A DNA stretch of 64,000 nt, taken from NCBI RefSeq assembly GCF_001428605.1, contig NZ_LMID01000001.1:372001-436000 (forward strand), read 5' to 3'. This document shows positions 16,978-25,464 of this stretch, one piece after another. This DNA comes from Sphingomonas sp. Root720. GTDB lineage: Bacteria > Pseudomonadota > Alphaproteobacteria > Sphingomonadales > Sphingomonadaceae. Below the pieces are notes generated by a model that did not search any database, had not been told where the DNA came from, and worked only from the letters and a program-made list of their open reading frames with translations. How positions within the stretch are numbered: the stretch's first letter is position 1; every line of letters starts with the position of its first letter. The position numbers and the translations under genes were made by a program.

Positions 16978-17515
16978 GCAGACGGAGCGCGTCCGGGATG
17001 CGGCGGCTCCGCCGCTCCCGCCGTCCGCGCGAATCCAGGAGCTGCTGTTCGATGCCGCCCGGCTCGGCCGGATCGACGTCCTCCCGGCGTTGCTGATCGC
17101 GGGCGCCGACATCGAAGCGCGCGATCCCCGGGGCCACACACCTCTCATCCTCGCCAGCTATAACGGCCAGGAGGCGGCGACCGCCCTGCTTCTCGCCAGG
17201 GGCGCCGATGTGAATGCAGCGGATGCGGCCCGGGGCAACACGGCATTGATGGGAGTCGCCTTCAAGGGCCATGACGCGATCGCAGCGTTGTTGCTCGAAG
17301 GCGGCGCGGAGGTCGACCGGACCAACCATGCCGGCCAGACCGCGTTGATGATGGCTGCGCTCTTCGACCATGGCGCGATCGTCGACCGGCTTCTGGCGAA
17401 AGGCGCCGAACCGCAGGCCAGGGATGTGGCGGGCAACAGCGCTCTCTCGGTCGCCGCGGCGCAAGGCAATGAAGCTATGATGGCTCGCCTGAACGGGCGG
17501 TCTCTGCAGCCCTGA
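16967..17515 (+). CDS. Ankyrin-repeat protein coupled to the catalase (AnkB-like)
   Basis: A 182-residue protein with about four to five ankyrin repeats of 33 residues, e.g. [39 protein letters not shown] and [20 protein letters not shown]. There is no clear signal peptide. Its start overlaps the katE stop by 11 bases and has GGAGGTGG upstream, so it is translationally coupled. Ankyrin genes next to catalase genes are known from other bacteria (ankB beside katB in Pseudomonas aeruginosa), where they support full catalase activity. The same role is inferred here. Confidence 0.85.
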   Translation: MPNEQTERVRDAAAPPLPPSARIQELLFDAARLGRIDVLPALLIAGADIEARDPRGHTPLILASYNGQEAATALLLARGADVNAADAARGNTALMGVAFKGHDAIAALLLEGGAEVDRTNHAGQTALMMAALFDHGAIVDRLLAKGAEPQARDVAGNSALSVAAAQGNEAMMARLNGRSLQP

Positions 17516-17518
17516 CCG

Positions 17519-17543
17519 GGAACTCTTGCCACCACGGCCCATT
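17519..17543 (+). promoter_or_regulatory. Weak EcfG-like promoter
   Basis: GGAAC (17519-17523), 16-bp spacer, CATT (17540-17543). Perfect -35, one mismatch in the -10. It lies 20 bp upstream of the small gene at 17563. Reported because it fits a series of such sites in the region. Confidence 0.3.
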
Positions 17544-17562
17544 TTTCGTGCGAAGGAGACGA

Positions 17563-17793
17563 ATGATGTCCGATACCCCAGCCAGCACCGACGACGGCCT
17601 GGAACCAGGCGCCAAACAGACCGATCAGATGCCACGTCGCGGCCCGGCCGGCGACGCCAGGCCAAACGCCCAGGACCCCGATCCGCGAACCCGCGGAGGG
17701 CAGCCGCAGGAAGATGTCGAAGATCGACCCGCGGTGAGCACGGTGACTCCCGAGGATTACCCAGAGGCGGACCGCGCGAAAAGCCGGCCCTGA
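17563..17793 (+). CDS. Small hydrophilic protein of unknown function
   Basis: A 76-residue Pro/Asp/Arg-rich, probably disordered peptide (MMSDTPASTDDGLEPGAKQT ... TVTPEDYPEADRAKSRP). AAGGAG lies six bases before ATGATG at 17563/17566. Composition resembles the small stress-induced proteins at 13118 and 22104. No domain is recognised. Confidence 0.6.
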   Translation: MMSDTPASTDDGLEPGAKQTDQMPRRGPAGDARPNAQDPDPRTRGGQPQEDVEDRPAVSTVTPEDYPEADRAKSRP

Positions 17794-17891
17794 ACCCTTC
17801 GCGCGCGACGCCAGACGTCGGCGCCGCGGCGCTGCTACGATACGCTCCATCGGCGGCCTCCCCGACGAAACGCACAGCAGAGAGGTAGATC

Positions 17892-20138
17892 TTGGCCACC
17901 ACGATCCGGCTCGAACCATCGGTCGGCGGCGTCAGCGCGTCGGTACTGGAGCTGCGCGCAGAACTGGCCGAAGGCATGCGCGAGATTGCTTCCTTCGACG
18001 TGGCCCAATGCGACGTCAGCGTGTCCGAGGGCCGGAACGCGATCTGGGCAATCATACGCCGCGCGGGATCGGGCGGGCTCGCGGTGCGCGCGGCGCCCTG
18101 CCCAGGTGGGGCACGTCGACTCCGTCGCGTCAGGCGCGCGCCGGGCGACGCGCTGCGGCTCGAGGTCGACAGCGCGATCGGCCGCCAGACGATCTGCTTC
18201 CGCGATGCCACGGCCGAACTTCCGACCTTGCGGATCCGCACCGAACTGACCCCGGCCGCGCCGTTGCTAGTCCCGTTTCTCCCGCGCGATCTCTACCCGA
18301 TCGGGACGAATGACGATCCATTGCGGGCCGAGGGCCGGGTCGAGGCAGCCCAACGCGGGCTCAACAGCGGACTGATCTATTTCCACCTCGATGCACCCGC
18401 CTTCGGTTCGGTGCTCTATTTCCAGAATCTGACCGCGCTCAACGATTATTTCCGCGCCACCCGGACCACTCCTGACGGCGCGGTCGGCGGGGAATGGCCG
18501 GAAATCGGCTACCTCCCCCCTACCCCGCCGCAGAGCGGTACCCCGCCGGTCGATCCGTTGCCGGCGGGCAGGACGATAACGCTCTCCGATGCGGTCCTGA
18601 TCTTACACGAAAATGCTGCCGGCGACGAGCAGGACCAGGCGTTGCGCTTCCTGCAGATGTCGGGCGCGGCCTATCGACTGACCGACCGCCCCGCGACCGA
18701 GTTCCGCGACTGGGTCGCCCGCGCCGATCGAACGCTGAAGGACCTCGATACGGCGCCGGAAGCGACGATCCGCCACTATGGTCATCTCTACGTCCACCCC
18801 TATACCGCCGCCGAATATCCCGACGTCATGGTCCAGATGTCGCTGATCGCCTCCATTCGCGACTATGCCGCCTGGACGGGCACCCCGATCGACCTGGCGG
18901 CCAGACTGGCCGCCGGCCTCGTCAAGTTCCACGACACCGGCCTCGGCACCATGCGCCGCTACCTGCCCAATGTCGGCAAGGACAAGGACAAGGATGCCGT
19001 CGACAGCTGGTATCTCTACCACCCTCTCCTCAACCTCGGGCGGCTGGCACTCGACGGAGACGTCAGGGCGCGCCACTTCTTCCTGGGCTCGCTCGATTAT
19101 GCGATCAAGGCGGCGCGGCACTTCCGCTACGCCTGGCCGATCCAGTTCAAGGTCACCGATTTCGACATCATCGTCGCGGCGCGCAACGACGACGGCCTTG
19201 GCCAGACCGACGTCGGTGGGCTCTATGCCTATGTCATGCTGCAGGCCTATGAGCTGACCAGCGAGGAACGCTTCCTCCACGAGGCGCGCGCCGCGATCGA
19301 TGCCGCGAGGGACATGCGCTTCGAGCTCAACTATCAGGCCAACCTGACCGCCTGGGGGGCTTCGGCCTGCATGCGACTGTGGCGGATCACCAACGAGAGC
19401 TATTATCTGCGGCAGAGCTACGTCTATCTCGCCAGCTTCTTCCACAATTGCGCGATCTGGGAATCGGAGATCGCGCATGCGCGGCATTACAGCAACTTCC
19501 TTGGCGCCACCTGCCTGCACGACGCGCCCTATATGGCGATCTACGAATGCTTCGACAGTTTCGCTGCGTTCGAACGCTATTTGAAGGACAGCGGCCCCGA
19601 TCTCGACCCTGCGGCGCGGATGCTGATCTGCGAATATTGCAAATATGCCCTGCACCGGGCCTGGTTCTACTATCCCGACGCGATACCCGCCGAGATCCTC
19701 GCCCAAGAGAACCGCAACGGCCATATCGACCGCAAGCTCTCCTTTCCGCTCGAAGACCTCTACCATGACGGACAGCCGGCGGGTCAGGTCGGCCAGGAGA
19801 TCTACGGCGCCGGCGCCGCCTTCGTGTTCGCCACGCGCTCCTTCCACAGCGTCGACGGCGCTCCTTTCCGCTTGTTCTGCGACCATTTCCTGCTGGAGAG
19901 CGAGCGCCACGGCGCCTGCGCCCTCAGCGCGCAACTCGCCGGCGGCGATCGCTGCGAGGCGGCCCTCAGCGTCGTGCGCCTGCCCCGCCGCAAGCTGCCG
20001 AAGATCCGCCTGTCCCTCGGTGACGGCTCGACGGTCCGCCCGAAGCACATCACCCCAGACCGGATCGACTATGCGGTCCCGGCGAATGCGCGGGTGACGA
20101 TCAACTGGGCCTCCGCCGATATCAAGGACGACCGATGA
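17892..20138 (+). CDS. Large protein of unknown function, glycan-processing context
   Basis: A 748-residue soluble protein without signal peptide. Residues 1-120 look like a beta-rich domain. The middle and C-terminal part is helical with repeated aromatic patches (NLTALNDYFRATRTTPDG, IRHYGHLYVHPYTAAEYPD, DAVDSWYLYHPLLNLGRLAL, YSNFLGATCLHDAPYMAIYE), reminiscent of an alpha/alpha-barrel carbohydrate-active enzyme, but I cannot place it in a named family. It starts with TTG (GAGAGG upstream) and ends in an ATGA overlap with an SDR gene, which itself overlaps a GH130-type gene, so a role in oligosaccharide or compatible-solute turnover is likely. Confidence 0.6.
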   Translation: MATTIRLEPSVGGVSASVLELRAELAEGMREIASFDVAQCDVSVSEGRNAIWAIIRRAGSGGLAVRAAPCPGGARRLRRVRRAPGDALRLEVDSAIGRQTICFRDATAELPTLRIRTELTPAAPLLVPFLPRDLYPIGTNDDPLRAEGRVEAAQRGLNSGLIYFHLDAPAFGSVLYFQNLTALNDYFRATRTTPDGAVGGEWPEIGYLPPTPPQSGTPPVDPLPAGRTITLSDAVLILHENAAGDEQDQALRFLQMSGAAYRLTDRPATEFRDWVARADRTLKDLDTAPEATIRHYGHLYVHPYTAAEYPDVMVQMSLIASIRDYAAWTGTPIDLAARLAAGLVKFHDTGLGTMRRYLPNVGKDKDKDAVDSWYLYHPLLNLGRLALDGDVRARHFFLGSLDYAIKAARHFRYAWPIQFKVTDFDIIVAARNDDGLGQTDVGGLYAYVMLQAYELTSEERFLHEARAAIDAARDMRFELNYQANLTAWGASACMRLWRITNESYYLRQSYVYLASFFHNCAIWESEIAHARHYSNFLGATCLHDAPYMAIYECFDSFAAFERYLKDSGPDLDPAARMLICEYCKYALHRAWFYYPDAIPAEILAQENRNGHIDRKLSFPLEDLYHDGQPAGQVGQEIYGAGAAFVFATRSFHSVDGAPFRLFCDHFLLESERHGACALSAQLAGGDRCEAALSVVRLPRRKLPKIRLSLGDGSTVRPKHITPDRIDYAVPANARVTINWASADIKDDR

Positions 20139-20905
20139 AGGATCTTTCCGATGCCCACACCGACGAACCGCCACTGAGCGGCCGCAAGGCGATCGTGACC
20201 GGCGGCACCACGGGGATCGGTCGCGCCATCGCTGTGCTGCTGGCGAGCGAGGGGGTGCGCGTCTTCATCTGCGGACGCGACCCGGATCACCTCGCCGATG
20301 CGCTCGAACGCATCCGCGAGGTCGGTGACGGCGCGGGCATCGCCGTCGATGTCGCCAGACCCGCCGACCTCAAGCGCTTCTTCGACGAGGCCAAGGCCTA
20401 TCTCGGCGGGCTCGACATAGCGGTGATCAACGCAGCCATCCCGGCCGGCGCCCTCTCGGAGATGACCGAGGAGGAGGTCCGCTACGCGATCGCGACCGAT
20501 TTCACCGCCTATCTGGTCTCGGCTCACGCGGCCGAGCAGGCGATGTCCGCCGACAAGGACGGTCCCGCCGATATCGTCCTGATCGGATCGATGTCGGCCC
20601 ATGTCCTCGGCCCCGGCTCGACCGTCTACGCCGCGATCAAGGCGGGGATCGCCGGTTTCGCCGAAGCGCTGCGCCGCGAGCTCGGGCCGAAGGGCATAAA
20701 GGTCTCGCTCGTCGAGCCGGGCAAGACCGGCGCCGACATGCAATATCCGGATATCCCGGCAGAAGAACAGCGCCGGATGATCCATGAGGAAACGATGCTG
20801 CGCGCCGAGGACATAGCGGTCGGAGTCCATTATCTCCTGACCCAGCCCCGCCGCGCGGTGGTTCAGCAACTCAGCATCACCCCGCGCAGGCAGGCCTCGG
20901 AATGA
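20135..20905 (+). CDS. Short-chain dehydrogenase/reductase (SDR)
   Basis: A 256-residue classical SDR. The cofactor motif is VTGGTTGIGRA; NAA follows beta-4; the catalytic set is S in GSMSAH and Y-x-x-x-K in VYAAIKAGIAG. An N-terminal extension of about 16 residues precedes the Rossmann fold. ATGA overlaps at both ends couple its translation to the upstream unknown protein and the downstream GH130-like enzyme. The substrate is therefore probably a sugar or sugar derivative released by its partners; this is inference. Confidence 0.85.
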   Translation: MKDLSDAHTDEPPLSGRKAIVTGGTTGIGRAIAVLLASEGVRVFICGRDPDHLADALERIREVGDGAGIAVDVARPADLKRFFDEAKAYLGGLDIAVINAAIPAGALSEMTEEEVRYAIATDFTAYLVSAHAAEQAMSADKDGPADIVLIGSMSAHVLGPGSTVYAAIKAGIAGFAEALRRELGPKGIKVSLVEPGKTGADMQYPDIPAEEQRRMIHEETMLRAEDIAVGVHYLLTQPRRAVVQQLSITPRRQASE

Positions 20906-22032
20906 GCGCGCACATGGTCGACAAGCTCGTCCTGGTCCCCGATGACATCGACCTGCGCCGATCGCCGCTCGCGGGCCATCTCGACGCGGAGACCTATGTC
21001 TTGGGCGCCTTCAATCCCGGCCTGACACGGCTCGCCAACGGCAATCTGCTGATGATGGTGCGCGTCGCCGAGGCGCTTCGCCATCCGATCCGGGACAATC
21101 ACGTCCATGCGATCCGCCGGACCGACGAGGACGGCGCCGGACGCTATGTCCTCGATGCCTGGCCCCTCGAACATGCCGACACCGCCGATCCCCGCAAGTT
21201 CATGCTGAGAGGCGGCGGCTGGAAGGTGATGGCGCTGACGTCGCTGTCCTGGCTGCTCCCCGTCGAGCTCCGCCCCGACGGGCTCGAGGTCGTCGCGATC
21301 CATTATGACAAGGCGGTGGCCCCCGCATACAGCTTTCAATGCTACGGCGTCGAGGATGCGCGGATCAGCAGGATCGGCGACCGCTATCTGATGACGAGCT
21401 GTTCGGTCAGCCCCGAGCGCCATTCGACCACGCTCTACACCTCAGACGACGGCCTCGACTGGACCTTCGCAGCCATTGTGCTGGATCACCAGAACAAGGA
21501 CATGCTGATCTTCGAAGGGCTGATCGACGGGCAGTACTGGGCCCAGACCCGTCCGCTGGGCGACCTTTATTTCGCTTATCCGCCGGGCAGCGAATGGCGC
21601 GCAGGGCCTTCGATCAACCTCGCGACCTCGCACGACGCGCTCCACTGGCGACCGCATGTCGAGCCCGGCATCCGCCCGCACGCCGGTACCGTCGCGACCG
21701 CGCGCATCGGTGGAGGGACGCCACCGATCCTGACCGATGCGGGCTGGCTCAGCCTGTGGCACGGCGTCGAGCCCAAGGAGATCGTCGGCATCTACCGGAC
21801 GTATTGGTCACTCATGGATGCGGCTGATCCGGCGAAAATCATTCGAACCGACCATCGGCCGCTGCTCGAGGCCAATCCAGGTCTCACGCGCCCGATCGAG
21901 CACCAGATGTATCTTCGCGACATCGTCTTCACCACCGGCATCGCCGACGCCGGCGACCATTATGTCGTCGCATCGGGAGAGGCCGACCTCGCCTGCCGGA
22001 TCACCCACATACCGAAGGCCGTCTTCGATTGA
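20902..22032 (+). CDS. GH130-type glycosidase/phosphorylase
   Basis: A 376-residue five-bladed-propeller enzyme. Family signs are FNPGLTRLANGN near residue 35, YGVEDARIS (the Asp is the expected general acid of GH130 mannoside phosphorylases), the arginine/histidine loop around GIRPHAGTVA and GGGTPPILTDAGWLSLWHGV. GH130 enzymes cleave beta-mannosides, usually by phosphorolysis to mannose-1-phosphate. It overlaps the SDR by 4 bp and is the last gene of a three-gene operon. Exact linkage specificity is unknown. Confidence 0.75.
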   Translation: MSAHMVDKLVLVPDDIDLRRSPLAGHLDAETYVLGAFNPGLTRLANGNLLMMVRVAEALRHPIRDNHVHAIRRTDEDGAGRYVLDAWPLEHADTADPRKFMLRGGGWKVMALTSLSWLLPVELRPDGLEVVAIHYDKAVAPAYSFQCYGVEDARISRIGDRYLMTSCSVSPERHSTTLYTSDDGLDWTFAAIVLDHQNKDMLIFEGLIDGQYWAQTRPLGDLYFAYPPGSEWRAGPSINLATSHDALHWRPHVEPGIRPHAGTVATARIGGGTPPILTDAGWLSLWHGVEPKEIVGIYRTYWSLMDAADPAKIIRTDHRPLLEANPGLTRPIEHQMYLRDIVFTTGIADAGDHYVVASGEADLACRITHIPKAVFD

Positions 22033-22056
22033 ATGCCGCGGATATCGGCCCTGGGA

Positions 22057-22081
22057 GGAACGGTGGCGCGGGCCCTTCGTT
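22057..22081 (+). promoter_or_regulatory. Perfect EcfG-consensus promoter
   Basis: GGAAC (22057-22061), exactly 16 bp, CGTT (22078-22081). All nine consensus bases match. It lies 23 bp upstream of the small gene at 22104 and 25 bp after the GH130 stop, so that gene has its own general-stress promoter. Confidence 0.65.
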
Positions 22082-22103
22082 CTGACAGCGAAGGAGAAGA
22101 CCA

Positions 22104-22340
22104 ATGGCCAACGACAACCTCCCCAATCGCACATCGCAAGCCGGAGCCGCCGCCGGCGGCCCCGCGGAGAACGGCGTCGACGACGTGACTCTCACCGCCG
22201 AGCAGCGCCAGGAACTCCGTCGTCGGCGTGCGATGGCGACAGCCGTCGACGATGCCGATGCCAGCCACGCAGGCGGCATGGGCGCGCAGGGCGGCGCCGT
22301 CGATTTCGGCAAGCCGAAGAACTTCGGCCTGCCTGAATAA
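22104..22340 (+). CDS. Small hydrophilic stress-type protein
   Basis: A 78-residue Gly/Ala/Asp-rich peptide (MANDNLPNRTSQAGAAAGGP ... DFGKPKNFGLPE), probably mostly disordered apart from a short basic helix (TAEQRQELRRRRAMATAV). GAAGGAG gives a strong ribosome site. A perfect EcfG promoter precedes it, and a hairpin follows its stop. No family is recognised. Confidence 0.65.
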   Translation: MANDNLPNRTSQAGAAAGGPAENGVDDVTLTAEQRQELRRRRAMATAVDDADASHAGGMGAQGGAVDFGKPKNFGLPE

Positions 22341-22353
22341 GCGATCCGCGACC

Positions 22354-22378
22354 GACGGCCGGCTCTCGCCCGGCCGTC
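22354..22378. terminator. Bidirectional hairpin between convergent genes
   Basis: GACGGCCGG - 7-nt loop - CCGGCCGTC, a perfect 9-bp GC-rich stem between the convergent stops at 22340 and 22398. No T-tract follows on either strand, so efficiency is uncertain. Confidence 0.45.
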
Positions 22379-22397
22379 ATCGCCCTGCGGCGCGGCG

Positions 22398-23675
22398 TTA
22401 CCCGCCCCTAACGCTCTTCCTGGCAATTTCGCCATTCGTCGCCGTAGCTGCTTCCCAGCCGAATACGGAGCGGCCTCCATAAGCATGGCTCTGTCGCCGC
22501 TCCTCGGCGATGAAGGCTTCGAAAGACGGCCCGGTGGCGGTAGCTTCGAGAGCGCGTGCTTGCGCATCCAGCCGCCGGATGGCGCCGATCTTCTCGTCCT
22601 GGCCGAGCTTGGCCGCCTCCACCGCGCCTTTCAGAATACCGATCGTCTTGTCATAGACCTTGATCGGCACGGGAAACGGGTGTCCGTCCTTTCCGCCATG
22701 GGCGAAGGAAAAGCGGGCCGGGTCCGAAAAACGGCAAGGGGCGCCGTGGATGACCTCCGCCACCAGCGCGAGCGACCTGACCGTGCGCGCGCCGATCCCG
22801 GGTATCATCAGCAGCTCGGCGAAATCCCTCGGTCCCGCATCGGCAGCGGCGGCGAGCGCGCCGTGCAACCGGCGGATGACGACATCCCCGGAACGGACGT
22901 CATGATGGTCGGGCAGGATCAGCAGAGGCAATAGCGGCTCGGCCTCGATCGGCGCCTCGCCGGTCCCGCGCCGCAACGCCGCCATCTCGCGCGCGATCCC
23001 GTCGGGGCCGATCGTGCCGAGCAGGTCGAGTTGCGCGGCGCGCGACGGCAGCGCCCGCCGGTCGGTGAGATTGACGATCTCGCCCCCGCCCCGCCCCTCG
23101 ATCGCGGCGTGCGGCGCGTCGACGAAATTTTCGAGCCCCTCCGACAGCCAGTGGTAGCGCCGCGCGCGGCGGCTGGCGTCGTTCATGCCCTGCTGGACAA
23201 CCGTCCACGCCCCGTCGTCGGCGACGATGAAGCCGTGCAGGTAAAGATCGAATCCGTCCTGCACCGCGGCGCTGTCGACCTTGGCGACGAGCCTCGAGAT
23301 GCGGGCCAGCGGCGCCCCGTCGAAACCTGCCAAATCCCCGGCGGCCAGCAGTTCGTCGGGAATCCGCCGGCTATGCCTGCCGCGGCCGCCGCAGACACGG
23401 AGCCCCAGTTCGCCGGCCAGCGGCTTGAGCCCATGCTTGAGCGCGCCGATGACGCTGGTGGTAATCCCGGACGAATGCCAGTCCATCCCCATGACCGCAC
23501 CGAACGACTGGAACCAGAAGGGATTGGCGAGCCGGCGGAGATACTCGTCGCGGCCATAATGGTGGATGATCGCCTGCGTCATCACCGCGCCCAGGCGCGC
23601 CATGCGCTGGCCGAGCCATGGCGGAACGCGGCCGCCATGCAAGGGGAGATCGGCACTGCCGGCGCGCTGGGCCAT
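22398..23675 (-). CDS. DUF763-family protein
   Basis: A 425-residue protein. The start (SADLPLHGGRVPPWLGQRMA) and FGAVMGMDWHSSGITTSVIG match the DUF763 family. A helix-hairpin-helix-like segment, LMIPGIGARTVRSLALVAEV near residue 300, suggests DNA binding, as does its genomic position beside exonuclease III. The family is of unknown function, possibly a nuclease or repair accessory factor. Confidence 0.8.
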   Translation of the reverse strand: MAQRAGSADLPLHGGRVPPWLGQRMARLGAVMTQAIIHHYGRDEYLRRLANPFWFQSFGAVMGMDWHSSGITTSVIGALKHGLKPLAGELGLRVCGGRGRHSRRIPDELLAAGDLAGFDGAPLARISRLVAKVDSAAVQDGFDLYLHGFIVADDGAWTVVQQGMNDASRRARRYHWLSEGLENFVDAPHAAIEGRGGGEIVNLTDRRALPSRAAQLDLLGTIGPDGIAREMAALRRGTGEAPIEAEPLLPLLILPDHHDVRSGDVVIRRLHGALAAAADAGPRDFAELLMIPGIGARTVRSLALVAEVIHGAPCRFSDPARFSFAHGGKDGHPFPVPIKVYDKTIGILKGAVEAAKLGQDEKIGAIRRLDAQARALEATATGPSFEAFIAEERRQSHAYGGRSVFGWEAATATNGEIARKSVRGG

Positions 23676-23728
23676 GGTCCACCTTCAGGAACGAAGCACG
23701 AACGATATCAGCCTCTGCCCCTCGGGGA

Positions 23729-23755
23729 AAGGGCCGACCGGACCTATCGGCCCTT
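23729..23755 (-). terminator. Hairpin at the end of the exonuclease III gene
   Basis: AAGGGCCGA - 9-nt loop - TCGGCCCTT, a perfect 9-bp stem overlapping the TAG stop of the minus-strand exonuclease gene. Read on that strand it ends in CCCTTTCCCC, a short T run, so moderate termination before the DUF763 gene is plausible. Confidence 0.45.
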
Positions 23756-24541
23756 CGCCCGCTTCGGCCCTAATTCTATCCACACCGGCGCATGGTCGCT
23801 TGTCTTCTCCCAACCCCGCGGACGGCGATCGACCTCGGCCGTCGTCAGCCGCGCGGCGGCCGGCGGGTTGAGCAGGAGATGGTCGATGCGCAGGCCCGCG
23901 TCGCGCTCGAAGGAGCGCCGCCAATATTTCCAGAAGGTATAGATGGTTTCGTCGGGATGGAGCTGGCGGATGGCGTCGCTCCATCCCTGCTCGATCAGGC
24001 GCCGATAGGCCGCGCGCACTTCGGGCGCGAACAACGCGTCGTCGAGCCATCGCTCGGGCACATAGACGTCACGTTCGGTGGGCATCACGTTGAAGTCGCC
24101 AGCGACCACCACCGGTGCATCGAGCCCGATAAGTCCGGCCAGGTGATCGTGCAGCCGATCGAACCAGCGCAGCTTGAAATCGAACTTCGGCCCCGGACGC
24201 GGATTGCCGTTGGGCAGGTAGAGCCCCGCGACCAGCACGCCGTTGACCGCAGCCTCGATATAGCGGCTCTGCATATCGTCGGGGTCGCCGGGCAGTCCGC
24301 GCCGAGTCTCGTGGATCGCGCCGACGCGCGACAGGATCGCGACCCCGTTCCATCGGCTCTGTCCGTGCCACGCCGCCTCGTAGCCGGCATCGCGGATCGC
24401 CCGTTCGGGAAAGCCCTCGTCAGGTGCCTTCAGTTCTTGGAGACAGACGATGTCGGGCTCGGCCAGCGCGAGCCAGCGCAGGAGCACGTCCAGCCGCCCG
24501 TTGATCCCGTTCACATTATAGGTCGCGATCTTCACCACCAT
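23744..24541 (-). CDS. xthA: Exodeoxyribonuclease III
   Basis: A 265-residue AP endonuclease/3'-exonuclease. It shows IATYNVNGINGRLDVLL, CLQELKAPDEGFP (metal-binding Glu), GLYLPNGNPRPG, VVVAGDFNVMPTERD (catalytic Asp/Asn) and EKTSDHAPVWIEL (catalytic His at the end). It removes AP sites in base-excision repair. The ATG at 24541 precedes VVKIATYN, the standard N terminus; the longer frame upstream has no family similarity. Together with LigC, AlkB and the Mfd paralogue it belongs to a repair-rich neighbourhood. Confidence 0.93.
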   Translation of the reverse strand: MVVKIATYNVNGINGRLDVLLRWLALAEPDIVCLQELKAPDEGFPERAIRDAGYEAAWHGQSRWNGVAILSRVGAIHETRRGLPGDPDDMQSRYIEAAVNGVLVAGLYLPNGNPRPGPKFDFKLRWFDRLHDHLAGLIGLDAPVVVAGDFNVMPTERDVYVPERWLDDALFAPEVRAAYRRLIEQGWSDAIRQLHPDETIYTFWKYWRRSFERDAGLRIDHLLLNPPAAARLTTAEVDRRPRGWEKTSDHAPVWIELGPKRAKGR

Positions 24542-24696
24542 CACTACGCCGGCGGCGCGGGCTGGTTCCGGCCGAGCCGGATCATTCGGCCCACCGCACA
24601 TTCGCAACGGCTGGTCGACCGACCTAATCGATGTATGTTGGGGCCGAGACCCCCAAATCCAACATTCGAATTCCCAACGCCACGAAGGGTTTCTCA

Positions 24697-24870
24697 ATGA
24701 CGATCGCAGAAAAAATCGAGTATTTCGAAGAACGCGCCCGTCAGGAGCGCGAAGCCGCCGCCCGGAGCCAATGTACCGAGGCCCGGCGCGCGCATCTCAA
24801 CCTGGCTCTCGAGCACGAACGCGCGGCCGAACGCGAGCGCGCCCGGGCGATGGCCATGGCGGCCCGCTAG
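24697..24870 (+). CDS. Small coiled-coil-like protein
   Basis: A 57-residue highly charged helical peptide (MTIAEKIEYFEERARQEREA, then LNLALEHERAAERERARAM). The ATG at 24697 is chosen because the helix begins there; the upstream in-frame ATG at 24631 adds a non-helical stretch. It is divergent from xthA and lies 13 bases before the TolA-like gene. Function unknown. Confidence 0.55.
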   Translation: MTIAEKIEYFEERARQEREAAARSQCTEARRAHLNLALEHERAAERERARAMAMAAR

Positions 24871-24883
24871 GGGGCTGAAGACC

Positions 24884-25416
24884 ATGGCCGCGCGAAAACT
24901 GAAGGTGTTCCGTACCGCGATCGGTTTTCACGATGCCTATATCGCCGCCCCGAGCCAGAAGGCCGCGCTGGAGGCCTGGGGCAGCGATCGGACCTCTTCG
25001 CGACGGGCGCCGCCGAGCAGGTCACCGCGGGGAAGCCCGTGTCGGCCGCGCTGGCGGAGCCTGGCAAGCTCATCAGGATCGCGCGCGGAACGGCCGAACA
25101 GCATCTCGCCGCCCTTCCCAGGAAGAAGGCGGGGTCCAAATCGGCCAAGATCGCGGACGCAACCCCTCCCGCCCGTCCGAGGAGCGCGCGACCGAGCCGT
25201 GCCGAACTGGACCGGGCGGAAAAGGCGGTCGGGACTGCCGAGACCGTGAAGGAAAGCGCCTTGGCCGCGCTCGATCGCCAGATCGAAGATCTCACCGCTC
25301 GGCGCCGTGCCATGCGGCAGGAGCATGACCGCAAGATCGATCGACTGACGGAGCGGCAGGAAGCGGCTCGCGATCGATATGAGCGGAAGCTGGCCGAGTG
25401 GGATGACGGCTCCTGA
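24884..25416 (+). pseudogene. TolA-like coiled-coil protein gene with a single frameshift
   Basis: The first frame encodes MAARKLKVFRTAIGFHDAYI and PSQKAALEAWGSD. At about 24988 (GATCGGACCTC) homology moves to the next frame as DLFATGAAEQVTAGKPVSAA and continues through KLIRIARGTAEQHLAALP and a Lys/Arg/Glu coiled coil to the stop at 25416. One missing G in a GG run would explain it (CGG-GAC expected). Intact versions, about 175 residues, are often annotated as 'cell envelope biogenesis protein TolA' in sphingomonads, though that name reflects composition only. A sequencing error is possible. Confidence 0.75.
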
Positions 25417-25464
25417 CGATATGCCTGGGGTTGCGCCTGCCATAGTTCTTATTATGTTCCATTG

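Noticed and set aside
14887-17148. 753-codon minus-strand frame opposite the catalase
   Set aside because: Antisense shadow of katE; no domain pattern.
24542-24580. EcfG-like GGAAC-N16-CGTA on the minus strand before xthA
   Set aside because: The -10 would lie immediately next to the start codon, leaving no leader, and one base differs; probably chance.
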